Shown: positions 23,308 to 35,070 of the stretch, in pieces
Numbering within the stretch: the first letter of the stretch is position 1
Layout of the letters: each line of letters starts with the position of its first letter
Assembly: GCA_023078555.1 (NCBI GenBank)
Contig: CM041199.1
Coordinates: 7,073,315-7,137,314 of the forward strand
Length of the DNA: 64,000 bases
Direction of reading: 5' to 3'
Origin: Ulva prolifera
Taxonomy: Eukaryota > Chlorophyta > Ulvophyceae > Ulvales > Ulvaceae
Made by a program: the position numbers and the translations under genes
Notes under the pieces: model-generated
Told to the model about the DNA's origin: nothing
What the model saw: only the letters and a program-made list of their open reading frames with translations
Databases searched by the model: none

Positions 23308-25018
23308 CCCGGCCGGCCGGCTGCGCCGGTGCGGAATGTAACCTCATGTCGCGTCCGTCGTCCGTCATACCCATGCGCCACCCCCATGCATCCAGTGGGC
23401 AGTGGTAGGTGTCGATCTCGTGACCACAGGAACGCACAATGCCGGCGGTAGTCCAAGCAGACCAACAAGTATAAGCTTGTAGGTTGAGCTGTGCACAATG
23501 GTGATGTAATGATTGCACCTGTCGCTTCAATAAAAGACCGCAGGACTACACCGCCCTCCGTCATGTACGACCAGCCCTTCAAAGACCCGATCAAGTTGAA
23601 CTGGTCTTGAAGGGTGGTGCAAGCATTCAGGACGGAGTCGCTGACATCGGCATATGTGGTCCCGTTAATTCGGATTTGTCAATGTCCAATAGGATACGGC
23701 TCAGTAAATTTAGATTTACTTTTACTTTACATCGGGGCGGGCGGCAAGGAATCGACGGATGTACGCCTGCGCTGGCCATGTCTTCGGTTCCCGATCGTAC
23801 CAGTCTGGAAGCTTTGCCCCCTTGCACTGGATACGGCCTGATTGCACAAATGTATCGCGATTAAGATTAAGTTGGAAGCCTTTCTCGTGGGCACGCAGCT
23901 GGTTCTCAGTGCAGTTTCACGATTGCAGCGCGCCTGCTCCACACGCCAGGCTGCGCGACTATCTCTCGGTCATCCATGGCTTTGCCGACAGGAAACAATG
24001 CGACCAGATTCCAAAACCTGGAGTGGCTTGCAACAAAACATAGCTGACTCCACACCGGACGCGACAATTGATAAGTCTCCGATTGAAAGACGCAGCAGCA
24101 TCATATGGACTCATGGCATCTACACACGTATCTTGTGTCACACAACTGGATGTTTCCAGTGTCACACGACCCGGGCAAGGTTTAGCTCGTAAACCACCCA
24201 GCCTTTGATACTGATGTGAGCAGCCAGCCATATACTGCTAACTTAGTCTGTGATTAGTGTGTTGCTCACTGCACAATGCTTCCTGAGCAATCCAGGCAGC
24301 GCAATAGCATGTACATCAGCAGGAGAGCTAAATACTTGACATCACACTTCTATGGTGCTTGTTTCGTGCAGTGTCGCTTCCAAGAAGGCTGCAGGTGGTG
24401 TGCAGCAACCCATATATGTCAAAACTGCTGCTGAACCGCCCACAGCACCACCAAATACCAAGACAACCTCGTTATGGGCCATGTATAACTATAATGGATG
24501 TTCTGAGCCCAATGGGCGAGCGCTGGCCAGCGTTGGGCAAAACTTGTCTTCATGCCCAGCCATGCATACGACGGAAAAGTGCGACTTTGCCCAGCGACTT
24601 GAAACAAAGATGCAGTGGCACCCAGGAGGCTTTAATTAGTCTGTAGACGTTCCCAGCGCTTTCCAGAGCGTTCTGAGGTGCCCGCGCTCCCGGTGGACGT
24701 GCATGAGGGCTGAGTGCCCACCCCCCTTGCTAGGTACACCCGAAGAAGCTGCCAACAGATCGCGATGCAGCACAGTGTGCCTACAGACTTACGAAGACTT
24801 ATGACAGCAAAAGCTGCGCATGACCTGTTGTGCTCGCCCCTGTTGCGGGCATGCCGCAGGTTGCAGAGCGGCAGCCGCAGCATGCGCAGTCATGTGTGCC
24901 GCGCCTGCAACTTGTGACTGTGCAGACTCCATGCATAGCCGCCAGTTCGATCTGTCATGTTGCTCACTCATGAGCAAGTCGGCTCTCTGGGCGGAATGTG
25001 TGTGTGTGTGTGTGTGTG
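23308..25018. mobile_element. 1.7-kb segment present in unit 2, absent from unit 4
   Basis: Unit 4 reads straight from GGTCACATCATG (ending 42065) to GTTGTCGACAGACAATG. Unit 2 has about 1711 bp between the same two sequences. The segment has no recognisable gene, contains the minus-strand introner-like copy at 23645-23730 and ends in a (TG)n microsatellite (about 24999-25018). No clear terminal repeats or target duplication are visible, so it could be an insertion in unit 2 or a deletion in unit 4. Confidence 0.5.
23645..23730 (-). mobile_element. Introner-like short dispersed element, minus-strand copy
   Basis: Reverse complement of the purL intron element at 2557-2642, with the same 86-bp length and about 93% identity by eye. 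It starts GTAAAGTAAAAG and ends CCGATG. It lies within the 1.7-kb unit-2-specific segment. Confidence 0.65.
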
Positions 25019-25349
25019 GTTGTCGACAGACAATGTCTCGGTGCATGCGTGGCACAGGAGCAGTCTGGATAATTGGTGGTCAGAACAGTAGCGGGCTGAT
25101 CCCACCTCTGAGGAGGGCTGCCAGGCTTGGGTTGCATCTACGTCCATCAACACACAGACACTGCCAGCAGCTGCCTCTCTGCCGCAGCATGACCCCGCCC
25201 GTGTGATGGCGCCATGGCCATGACTTCGATGTCAGATCGATGACACTTGGCCGCAACGCTGTGCAGCCCGACTGCCGTAGCCCCCGAACGTCCGGCGACC
25301 GATGGAAACATAAACAGCTTCAGAGGTGTCCATCCTAGCTGTGTGGCGC

Positions 25350-26840
25350 TGTGCAGGCATGCGGCTGTGGGGCATCACGATGTCGGACATGCTCACCGGC
25401 CGCGCCATGCTGGGCAGCCTCCACTCTGTGTCGGCGGCTGCTGGTACACCGACGTCTTCCACTCCGCGAAGGGCTGGGCATCGGCAGTGCACATTATTGG
25501 CAGCTGGTCTCCTTTGCCACGCCCCAGTTACCTTCTCGCTTGGCGCGTGCAGCGGCTACCAGTTTGCATGGGCAAGTTCAATTGTCGTATAGAGCGTCAG
25601 CGCACACAGTGGGCGGGCCTGCCTCAGCGTGTCTCTCAATCTAGAGTTCCATTATCCCACTGAGGGTTTCTGCGAAGGAGGCCGGATCGAGTGCCGGTAG
25701 ATCACGGTTCTAGTCGTGCCGGGAGTGACGCTGGCGGGCATGGAGGGCAGCAACGCCGCAACTGGGCCGCGCACGGGGAGGGCCGCTGCGTCTTCCCGGA
25801 CGCGGAATTGGAGCTGGGGGTGCTGGAGGGCGGCCTCGCGCCGCTGCGCTACTCTAACGCGCACGGCTGCGCGACCGAGGCGTACCCACACAACCTGAAC
25901 AGCTCCCCGCACGGCATCGCCGCGCTGTGCTCCGCGGACGGCCGCCACCCGCGCGATGCCGCTCTACCCTTCAACAGGTGCAGTGCGCATTCTGAGAACA
26001 CAACAGTCAGTATTGTTCTCAGGGCAATACCGTATACCGCCAATACCGGTGACCAGGCGCATTGACAGCAGCGCGGTTCACCGTCTACGTGCAGCAACTG
26101 TCCCGAGTAAACTGTGCAAGCGACCCGCAGCATTGCACAGTCAACTTTCGATGTTCGCCACATCAACCTGCCTGAAGACCTGATGGAATGCATGTGAAGC
26201 TGGTAACCTCCTGAGCACAGTGTGTTGCTGCATGCTGACTCCGGCACGTCCTACGTCGCTTAATGCACTCTCCAGCACTCAATCTGCTATTTCTCAGCCG
26301 CCAGCCAGGCACTGGTCAATAGGAACGGTTCAGCGGAGCTGCAGTGGCAGTGGAGAAGTAATGGCCCCCATTACCACCGCGGCTAGGAACAGTATTGTTT
26401 AATCAACCCCCCCAAAACTTGTGACAGACTAGTACCAGTTAGTCAAAGCTCTGATCAGCTTGTATCATTGTTGTACTTGTTTGTCAATGGCATCACCGCC
26501 GCTTGGCTGCCGCCGCCGCAGATGCGGCCCTGCCACTCGTTCCACGTCCCTGGGCTATCGCCATCATGATGATCCAGTGTCATGCTTGCACAATGATGTT
26601 GCACCTGCTGGCCACTGCATCTGCTGGGGGTGCATGTGTGTGGCATATTCCAGGCGATCGTGTGCGCCGGTACGGGCATGCTCTACTCTGCTTCGCAGCT
26701 GAGACTGAGCGGGCTGTGGTGTGCGTTCAGGTGCTACATGGAGTGGCAGACACCGAGGACATGCCGCTGCAGGTCGGCGGCCCTTGTCGCTCAAGATGTC
26801 CTAGAATGCCCGCCGGTGGCTGCAGTCTGTAAATGCATGA
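25350..26840 (+). pseudogene. purL C-terminal fragment, unit 2
   Basis: Three decayed purL exons in parental order. 25358-25560 matches exon 9835-10152 (GMRLWGITMSDML at its start) but is frameshifted, and the glutaminase motif is spoiled (GACSGYQF where the gene has GVCNGCQL). 25684-25978 matches exon 10782-11082 (GMEGSN, VLEGGLAPLRYSN, SPHGIAALCS), with an early in-frame stop. 26733-26833 matches the last exon (MEWQTP). The upstream two thirds of purL are absent, so this cannot make FGAM synthase. A near-identical copy is at 42399-43860. Confidence 0.88.
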
Positions 26841-27985
26841 GTGTTGAACGCATGGGTTGAGCAGCACCAGCGGGGGCGGGGGAGTACTGTGTTACAAGGA
26901 CAAAGCAAGCAAGGCAGGTAGCATACAAGTTGACATTCCTCGGAGTGTTCCAATAAAGAGAACAATACAATGTGTCGGGGTTGGCATACACATTGGACAA
27001 GACAAAGCATAAGCCTGGGCACACAGGTAGAGGGACGTCGCACGACAACTCAATGCTTGCGGCGGGCCTCGCATGTCAAATGCATGATCACTCACTAATT
27101 ACAAGCACGCCTACTCTGTGTCATTCCTGTCTACTTTCTCTAGCAAAGCCGGCAGCTACACCACCACATCAGCCAAACAGGCCCATCCTGGTTCGCGTGT
27201 GCAGTGCATGTGAGCTGTAGTGACTGTACGCTGTAGTGACGCTGTAGAGATCCTGATGACACCTTTCCGCTGCAAACGTCAGAGGCAATCGTCCATCTGG
27301 GTGTGGATGTGTGCTCACTGGTACGCTTTGCTGCAGCTCCAATCGCGTTTTTTGTGGCGTGAGACGCTTAAGCGCCTGTTTAATTGTGGGGCAAGACGCT
27401 CAGTGCGAGACCTGGAGCACTGCTGGTGCATGTGCCTCAGTGCACGCTTTCTCACAAGCAATCATGACTGCTGCAGACACAGTCACGGGCCGGGTGCACA
27501 CGGCGGATGTGTACGCGGGGCAATGCCCAAATGTAAACAACAAGTGTGTAAATCGTGTACGCTTTTGTCCATGCATGTACACGACGCCTCCATGTGGTAC
27601 GTGTGGAAGGAGGGTGTGTTGGGGTGTTGGTTGGTATGCTTGTCAGCCTAGGCTCTGGATTCTACTTGTGCCAGCGGTATGATTAAGTAAGGACTGCTTT
27701 GCTCTGTACAAGTGCTGAGGGGTGTCGTGAACTGCCCGGCCTGCTGGCTGTGGCTTGGGTGTATTGTGGTGAGTAGATGACCGCACTCTGGGGCTGCTGA
27801 CCGGTCCTGCTGTTTAACTCGCCTCCCTGTCTTTGCCCTGGTAGCCCTCCTTGGCAGATCCGCAAAGAAAGCACCGCACACGCGGCCGCAGTACACCAAC
27901 ACACAGCCCCGCTCAGCCACTGCGAGGCACATGGTGTGCACCCTACGCCGCCCCCAGCTCCTACACCCGAACGCCTCCCCCACAC
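26841..27985. other. Unit 2 spacer with purL/kinase flanking DNA
   Basis: Holds DNA homologous to the purL-kinase intergenic region and kinase 3' flank (about 26950-27210), then spacer shared with other units. A short dispersed repeat (minus-strand, core GCAAGCAAGGCAGGTAGC) lies at 26889-26926. No gene is recognised. Confidence 0.45.
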
Positions 27986-28087
27986 CAGTGTTGGGTCATC
28001 GGGCCCGATCACATCGAACAGTTCCGAATATCCAGGTCCATTTTTTGGGTGGCAGCCCTGAAAATTCTGCAAAGGGACCCAACACTG
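27986..28087 (+). mobile_element. hAT-like miniature inverted-repeat element, unit 2 spacer
   Basis: A 102-bp element with perfect 12-bp terminal inverted repeats CAGTGTTGGGTC and GACCCAACACTG. It is flanked by CCCCACAC on the left and TCCCACAC on the right, an 8-bp target duplication with one mismatch. Same family as 5429, 34646 and 45037, and shared with unit 4 by duplication. Confidence 0.78.
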
Positions 28088-29883
28088 TCCCACACCCGCA
28101 ACAGAGCACAGCCGTGCTGTGCAACACGCAACACACCAACGCCTCCACACACAGCACGGCCGATCTGCCGTGCACACCACGGAGTATTTGGGCCATGCCA
28201 CAGGCACGACAGCCCGGTGACTGGCGGAGCAGGCACACGCAGCGCCACGCTTGGTAGGAGCAAAGAAAGCAGGGTAGCGGAGACCACTGGGAGGCGGCGC
28301 AGTGTGAATAGAGATGGGTGCCCCGGCACTGATGTCAGATGGCCAGCGATAGCCACGTGTTGAGGATCGTGTCAAAGGCCGTGGACAAGTTTCCTTCGTG
28401 ACGATGCGTCTGGTCGAATCCAGAGCTGGTGCTGGCATATGTGAGCTGCAGACACCGATCACATCGACATCAAGCGCCACAGGATTTTATTTGTGCCAGG
28501 ATCAATTTGTGGATGTAGGGACGCTGCAGCTTCTTGTGCACGCAGATGTCTCGTGCCAGTAGGAATGAACCGCTACTGCCTCTAGTCAAGGAACGTGATT
28601 GGGCGTGAAATAAACGCCAGTATTACAGCAACGCCTATCAGTTGCAAAACGTTGTCATGCGCAGTACTTGAGCTGACATCTGACCTGCTCGGGAGCCAGA
28701 ACGACTGAACATCGACGTCAAGCTGACCGGTTGACCGGTTGGGACTCGACTCGGGACAGTGCGCGTGCCAAGCCTCTTCATCTACTGGCCCATGTAGACG
28801 GCCCACATTCAGAAGGCACATATAAACATGATGATCACTCTAATTGGCGGTATGTGCGCCAGTGCCAGATCTGCAGCTGCGGCGTTGCAACTTGCGAGTC
28901 TCTGCAGGAGCAAGCTATGTCTAGAGACACGGCAGTTGCCGTGTCTGTCGGCATGATCACAGCAAGAATAGATCAGGGATACGACTTGCGATTTACGTGA
29001 GTCTGAGCATCATTCAGCGGTGCCAGGCTTCGCAGAAAGATCAAGCTGGCAATGCACGTGCAGGTGGGGCAGCCGTGCCAGATACAAGACAAGCTGCGAG
29101 GAGGTTTTACAATGAAGTCTTCTTGAATTGGAAAGTGCTCATTAATTGCAGCAGGGCGGCAGAGTGGTGTGTTACTGGTGTCTTCAGGCGAACAACACCA
29201 TTGAATCACAGCATGCATGCACGCTCGCAGGGCCAGCCCTGGCTGGAACAGCGAGCATGTCGAGACATCCAATCTGACACATCATGTCGAGACTTGAGCG
29301 GGCAACCATCGTCGCACTGAAATAGACAATCGGCACACGGTTGCAGCTGCCGAGCGCTCGCCCTGGAAAAGCTTGAATGGCAATTCCGTGCCCAAGCACG
29401 AGATCTAGCGAGAAGTCGTACATGAACGAGCATAATACGCCGTGAAAGCGTGTGAAAATCAGAAATCGTCGATGTCCTATGCATCGTCTCAGAAGCTGCT
29501 GCATCAGATAGACCATGCTTTCAAGGCTGTTTTCTGACGCCAACGAGGACAGTTGCGAAGCTGGCAAAACCTAAAACGCACGATTTAGCAGACTTCTTCG
29601 GTTATTGTGCATTTCATTCGCTGTGGAGTTCCTATTTGCGGTAAGCCATCCTCTCGGCAACTGACACTTCGCGTGCAAGCACCCGCTGCAGCGCTCTGCT
29701 TGACCGTGCTTGCTGAGGTGCCACATCGGCTCAAAGTCAAATGGGTTTTCAGAATGAGCAGACGCGCAACATCCAGATGCATACTTTGTTTGGGGTATTC
29801 AGTCCAGCTCCTCGAGGTCAGACAGACGCTCTCCTTGCGCAGACACACGTTCTGCAACGCCAAACGTTCGCAGGGCGACACGG
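28088..29883. other. Spacer upstream of OPR-RAP copy 2
   Basis: Homologous to 18.2-19.8 kb in unit 1. Contains the conserved CACATATAAA motif (28816) and the unit 2 version of the small minus-strand open frame (29184-29567). No gene is assigned with confidence. Confidence 0.4.
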
Positions 29884-32800
29884 GTGCATCGTGTAGCTGT
29901 TGCTGTTGCGCATCCTCACCACCCAAGAGACTGCTCTGGAATGTTCCTGCAAAGTGGGGGACGTGGGCATGTCTCCTCCCGCTCCGCTGCGGTCTCACGG
30001 ACCGTTGCCACAAGAACGGTGCACACTCTCGCTCCCGTCATTCGGACGCGCATCGGCGGACCTTCGCGCCAAATTATGTGCTACGTTCGTGCCACAAACA
30101 AGCGCTACGGTGGAAGGAATTCAACCACAAAGCCCCAGAAAGGTGAGCTTGCACGTACGTGTTCACTGCACTTCTGCCTATGTGCATCACCGCTCGAGCC
30201 CCAGATCGCCCGTGGCCGGCCGAGCAAGAGTCTCCGGTGAGTACGGAGAATAGCATCTACTGATTGCTTTCGCAAGCATACATACATGCATGCGGTGTAT
30301 GTACATGGATGAGGTGTTCAGGGCAGTGGCCCAGGAGAAACTGGGGGACATCATGTTTATGCCGCCGGGCGACCCTTTGTGCATAGGAGATGTGTCGGTT
30401 GTGAACCCCTGTGCTGGTTCCTATTGCGGCCGTGCGGCCCGCGAGGACGGGGGTGCTGCGGAGACGCGGGACGTGCAGAAACGCACTGCTTATCGTTTGT
30501 ACGACCCTGCTGCGTATAGTTTCGTGCCGTTGTCGCATGAGACGCATGGTCGCTTGGGGCGGCCTGCCATGAATCACTTGAATCGGCTGGCGGAGGTTGC
30601 GTCTCGGTGTGGTAAGGTGACCCGTGCTTTGTTTGTGACGAATGCTCTGCGCCGGTTGAGTGTGGCGTTGTGCAAGGGGAATGCTCTTGTGCTCCGTGCC
30701 GGGCTTCAATCTTTGGCTGGCATCACCGGTAGGGCTGTGGTACGTGCTCGTGCCCGGCCTAGTGCCATGACTGCGTGAGTGGATATGCGTGTGAATTCCT
30801 AGCGATGGCTCGCTGCCCGGCCTCTGTCCTTTGTAACTACATACATGCACGCTGCTCTTTGCATTATCCAGGCCTGCACGACTGCGGTCCCAGGTGGTCA
30901 CCCAGCTTGCTGCTGCCCCAGGCACTCTGGAACACCAGATTTCAGTCTTACTGGAGTATGTAGGTGGTAGAGGCAAGTATAGGAGCTCCAAAGAGCCGCA
31001 GACCAAGTCCCTGCAGGAGTGCCTGAAGCAAGCAGAGCGAGTGCATGATGCCGCAGCCAAGCGACCTGGGGCCCCCGGTTGGTGCATGCGGGACTTTGCA
31101 GCCCTGCCTCGAGGGGCCATCCAGAGGTCTGACGTGGCCGCCTGCGGTCAGGCAATCAATAGCATCCTGTCCTGCGCTCAGAGTGATAGCTATAACCAGA
31201 AGCCTACCCTGCTGTCCAACCTCGGCAAATTTATTCAAGCCCAGCCGCCTGTCCGCCAACACCTTCGTCGCGACCACGAGCTCCAGCAAAACATCTCCAG
31301 CATATTTGCCATCGCTTCAACAGATCCTGATTTGTTCTGCAACGCTATTAATGTGTCACAGCTAGCCACAGCGCAGCTCAAGCTCAGCCTATGCAGCAAA
31401 GATTTCTGGGCAAGGGTTGAGTGCTCAGGCCTGGGTGGCTTGCCTGGGCGGCAATTCAGCAATGTTGTGTATGCCTGCGCGAAGCTGCATCAACAGTCTG
31501 GCGCGCCACGGCCATCAGTGACTCTTCAGCAATGCGTGTGGCATGCTCTCCAGCGGCACGACCATGAGATGCTTGGCCAGATGAACGCATTCGGTCTGTC
31601 AAATCTCTTGTGGTCATTTGCGACGCTGGAGCTGGCAGTCCCTGCTGAGACGCAAGATGCACTTCAGTCCGCCACCGTCCGGCTTGCTCCAACCATGGCA
31701 GCCCAGGCTGTTGCCAACATCTGGTGGTCATTTGCGAAGCTGGGGCTGTCGGTCCCTGCTCAGACGCATGATGCACTTCAGTCTGCCACCGTCCGGCTTG
31801 CTTCAGGAATGGTACCACAGGCTGTTGCCAACATCTGGTGGTCATTTGCGACGCTGAAGCTGGTCATCCCTGCTGAGACGCATGATGCACTTCAGTCTGC
31901 CACCGTCCGGCTTGCTCCAACCATGGTACCACAGAATGTTGCCAACACCTGGTGGTCTTTTGCGACGCTGGGGCTGGCGGTCCCTGCTGAGACGCATGAT
32001 GCACTTCAGTCTGCCACCGTCCGGCTTGCTCCAGCCTTGGTACCACAGACTGTTGCCAACACCTGGTGGTCGTTTGCGACACTGGGGCTCGCGGTCCCAG
32101 CTGAGACGCATGATGCACTTCAGTCTGCCACCGTCCGGCTTGCTCCGGCCATGCCGCCACAGGAGGTTGCCAACATCTGGTGGTCATTTGCGACACTGGG
32201 GCTGGTGGTCCCTGCTGAGACGCATGATGCACTTCAGTCTGCCACCGTCCGCCTTGCTCCAGCCATGGTACCACAGGCTGTTGCCAACATCTGGTTGTCA
32301 TTTGCGAAGCTGGAGCTGGTCGTCCCTGCTGAGACGCATGATGCACTTCAGTCCGCCACCGTCCGGCTGGCTCCGGCCATGGTACCACAGGATGTTGCCA
32401 ACATCTGGTGGTCATTTGCGACGCTGAAGCTGGTCATCCCTGCTGAGACGCATGATGCACTTCAGTCTGCCACCGTCCGGCTTGCTCCAACCATGGTACC
32501 ACAGAATGTTGCCAACACCTGGTGGTCATTTGCGACGCTGGGGCTGGCGGTCCCTGCTCAGACGCATGATGCACTTCAGTCTGCCACCGTCCGCCTTGCT
32601 CCAGCCATGGTACCACAGGCTGTTGCCAACATCTGGTTGTCATTTGCGAAGCTGGACCTTGTCGTCCCTGCTAAGACGCATAGCGCACTTCAGTCTGCCA
32701 CCATCCGGCTTGCTCCAGCCATGGCATTGCAGGACGCTGCCAACATCCTGTGGGCGCTCGGGGTAGATGCAGTGCAAGGCGAGAGGCAGGGCGAGCACTG

Positions 32801-33759
32801 GCGACGTGCTGACAAGGCGATCGTGGAAACAGCAGCTCGCCTGTTGCAACTCTATACTGCTGTTGAGGTGTTGGCGCCCAAGGCATTGCGCCAGGTGCAC
32901 GCTAATCTCCCCTCATAGTTCTGTCCGTGCACACAATTGTCGGGGTTTCTGCGTCTCGTTGTCTGTGCCTGCACCTGATACAGAATGCAGTGGCCTGTGG
33001 CCGCTGGTGTACAGAGCATGGATGAGCAATTGTGGGGAGGCAATGCATCAACTACTGCGGCTATAGGTGCATGCAGTATCAGAGCTTCTTAGCCTAGAGC
33101 GGCACCTGGGCCCAGAAGGCCTGCCCCTCCTACAGGACTGCAAGGCGGCCACCATTGAGTATGTGGCTGGTGGGGCGCTTGATGGAAAAGGTGCCGGGCA
33201 GGAGAGATCCATCGGTGCTTCGCATGTGGCTGTTCTGGAAGAGCTCCGAAGCCTGCCAGGGGTGTCTGAATATAGAATCACACCTGAGGTGCGCCACTGC
33301 GTCGGTTGGTGCACTCATACTGCGTGGTGTCTGTATCACCGCGCTGCAATGTGCCAATGCATATGGGTCATGCATATGGGATCCGATCTTGTCAGCCTAG
33401 CTGTGCCACGCATGGAGGGCACACCCCATCCAGACTCGCAATTGCCGCGGGTGACTCATAGTCTAGTATGCTATGGCTTGCAGGCGGTCGTGGGCGATGG
33501 CTCGAGGCGGGTCGACATCCTGCTACAGGGCCGTGGCGTGCGCATCGCTGTCGAGGTGGACGGGCCCTCGCACTACATCAAGGACGCCACAGGGCGGGTT
33601 GTGCGCGAGACAGGCAGCACCGCCCTGCGCGACTGGCAGCTCCGCGAGTGGGGGTACGCTGTACTGAGCGTGCCGGTGACAGACAAGTCGCCTGCGGAGC
33701 TGCGCAGCGCGGAGCACACAGCGTGGCTGCTGCGCGAGCTGCAGGCGCGTGGTGTTTGA
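29884..33759 (+). CDS. OPR-repeat RAP-domain protein, copy 2 (largest repeat array)
   Basis: Model: leader exon 29884-30142 (MHRVAVAVAHP, transit-like), mini-exon 30205-30236, repeat exon 30894-32894, exon 33067-33288, RAP exon 33484-33759; all phases agree and give about 929 residues. It carries 10 full 38-residue OPR repeats plus the terminal WALGV unit, the most in the cluster. RAP motifs: RRVDILLQG, IAVEVDGPSHY, REWGYAVLSVPV. Exon 4 is two codons longer than in the other copies. The last intron (33289-33483) is 195 bp with no in-frame stop, so retention would add 65 residues. A truncated LINE lies in intron 2. Probable role: organelle RNA maturation or translation; RNA target unknown. Confidence 0.82.
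30291..30837 (+). mobile_element. 5'-truncated LINE in intron of OPR copy 2
   Basis: Carries only the restriction-like endonuclease end of the LINE at 54260-57890, starting at GATGAGGTGTTCAGGGCAGT (30308) and differing at few positions. It has the same 3' tail and the stop ending at 30778. A 12-bp target duplication TACATACATGCA flanks it (30279-30290 and 30838-30849). Sixteen bases (30291-30306) at the 5' junction match neither flank nor LINE and may be filler. Same strand as the host gene; there is no poly(A) tail. Confidence 0.85.
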
Positions 33760-34200
33760 TGTGACGGTTGCGAGAGGAAGCCACAGCTTAACACCAAAGA
33801 TAAACACATGCGGTGCGGATCTTCCTTCTACAACGGCGTTGCGACCTTTGCACAGTGTGAGATATGTTCGTGTGTCGAGACCTCCGGCAGATGAGCAGTC
33901 TCGGGTTCTGCCACTGTCACAAATACCGCCACATTCAACTTGACAGGCAGCCGATGTGATGGCACCAGGGCTTTGATTGCAATATCCGATCGGTAACATT
34001 CGGCTCCAACGCTGTGCAGGCTCCTTCTGCGTTCTGCCACACACAATGGCCGGAGCTCGCGTAGCTTCGTTCCGCATGTTGTCCTCGTCTTCTCCTTCAG
34101 GTTCTCGTATTGCGGCTCCATATGCGTGAGGCTGAGCCCGTCTAACGTGAACCCTAAAGATCCCGCCAACAACCAGTGGGTAAACAGCTCCAGCGGTGTC
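33760..34200. other. 3' flank of OPR copy 2 and diverged purL intron DNA
   Basis: Stretches such as TCTGCGTTCTGCCACACA (34027) match the purL intron before the glutaminase exon (near 9610). This marks entry into the unit 3 purL fragment. No gene. Confidence 0.45.
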
Positions 34201-34219
34201 CATCTTGTGCGGCGCTGTG

Positions 34220-35070
34220 CAGGCACGTCACGATGCCGGACTTCCTCGCCAGCCGCGCTTGCCTGGACAGTCTCATGGAGTCTTCTTTGCCTGCGGCTTC
34301 AGGTACGCTGACGTTCTCGATCCCGCAAACGGTTGGCCTCGACGGCTTGCTTCAACGGCAGCTCGCCGCCTTTGCCGCGCGCCCAGATACCTTCTCCCTC
34401 GGCGTGTGCAACGGCTGCCAGCTTGCATACGCAAGTGCAATCGCTGCTTGTATATAGAGCATGAGCGTACCCAGTGAGCGGGCTGCCTCAGCTTGTCTCG
34501 CATTCTAGAGTTCAGCTGCGCAGTGAGGATGTCTGCGGAGGAGGCAGGTTTGAGTGCTGGTAGAGCACGGTGTGCCTCGATCGTCGCCGCCGATGATGTC
34601 CACGGGGGTGGGGGGCAGCAACTTCGGCATCTGGGTGGTGCACGGCAGTGTCGGGTCGCTTTGCAGCATTTCCAGGGCTGCCACCCAGAAATTATACCTG
34701 AATATTTGGGACTGTTACATATGATCGGGCCAGAAGACCCAACCCTGGAGCACGACGAGAGCCTCTGCCTTTTCCTGAGCGCCGACGTGGAGCTGATCGC
34801 GGTGCTGGGCGGCGGCCTTGCGCCGTTGCGGCTCTGGCACGCAGGGCTGTGCGACCAATGCGTGCTCGACGTGCGGATGATCATGTGTTCCGGTTTGTGT
34901 GTGCTCTAAAGCGCCGAAGCAGCCGAGGCTGAGCGGGCCGCGGGGTGTGCAGGTGCAAGCTGTAGTGGCAGACTCCATATCATCCGCGGCAAGTGCCGGT
35001 GCACGCCGGCGACCGTGGCTTAAGGAGTGTCCAGCACGCCTGCCAGAGGCTGCACTGGGCGTAAGTATGA
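34220..35070 (+). pseudogene. purL C-terminal fragment, unit 3, interrupted by a hAT-like element
   Basis: 34220-34432 matches purL exon 9835-10152 and keeps FSLGVCNGCQLA but has lost part of the middle. 34545-34900 matches exon 10782-11082 (FGIWVVHG, then DVELIAVLGGGLAPLRLW) and is split by a 102-bp transposon at 34646. 34950-35063 matches the last exon. Shifted frames and missing upstream exons make it non-functional. It is more diverged from the parent than, and not identical to, the unit 2/4 fragments, so it is an older or independent copy. Confidence 0.85.
34646..34747 (-). mobile_element. hAT-like miniature element inside a purL pseudo-exon
   Basis: A 102-bp minus-strand copy, ends CAGTGTCGGGTC and GACCCAACCCTG. 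Flanks GTGCACGG and GAGCACGA are an 8-bp target duplication with two mismatches. It interrupts the pseudo-exon between the codons matching VAHG and the codons before LFP of the parent gene. Confidence 0.75.

Larger units (their letters stand above)
21640..28350 (+). repeat. Recent segmental duplication, left copy
   Basis: Near-identical to about 40398-45360. Offset is 18758 for 21.64-23.31 kb and about 17026-17051 afterwards, the change being due to the 1.7-kb segment at 23308-25018 and small indels. It spans the 3' half of OPR copy 1, the purL fragment and the spacer with a hAT-like element. Confidence 0.85.

Noticed and set aside
24999-25018. TG microsatellite as a functional element
   Set aside because: A simple dinucleotide run at the edge of an indel; nothing supports a function.
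25350-26840. A second functional purL glutaminase gene
   Set aside because: The catalytic motif is lost, frames are broken, and the synthase part is missing.
30291-30837. Independent gene starting at the ATG near 30297
   Set aside because: The sequence is the 3' end of the LINE at 54260, with matching stop and tail and a target duplication.
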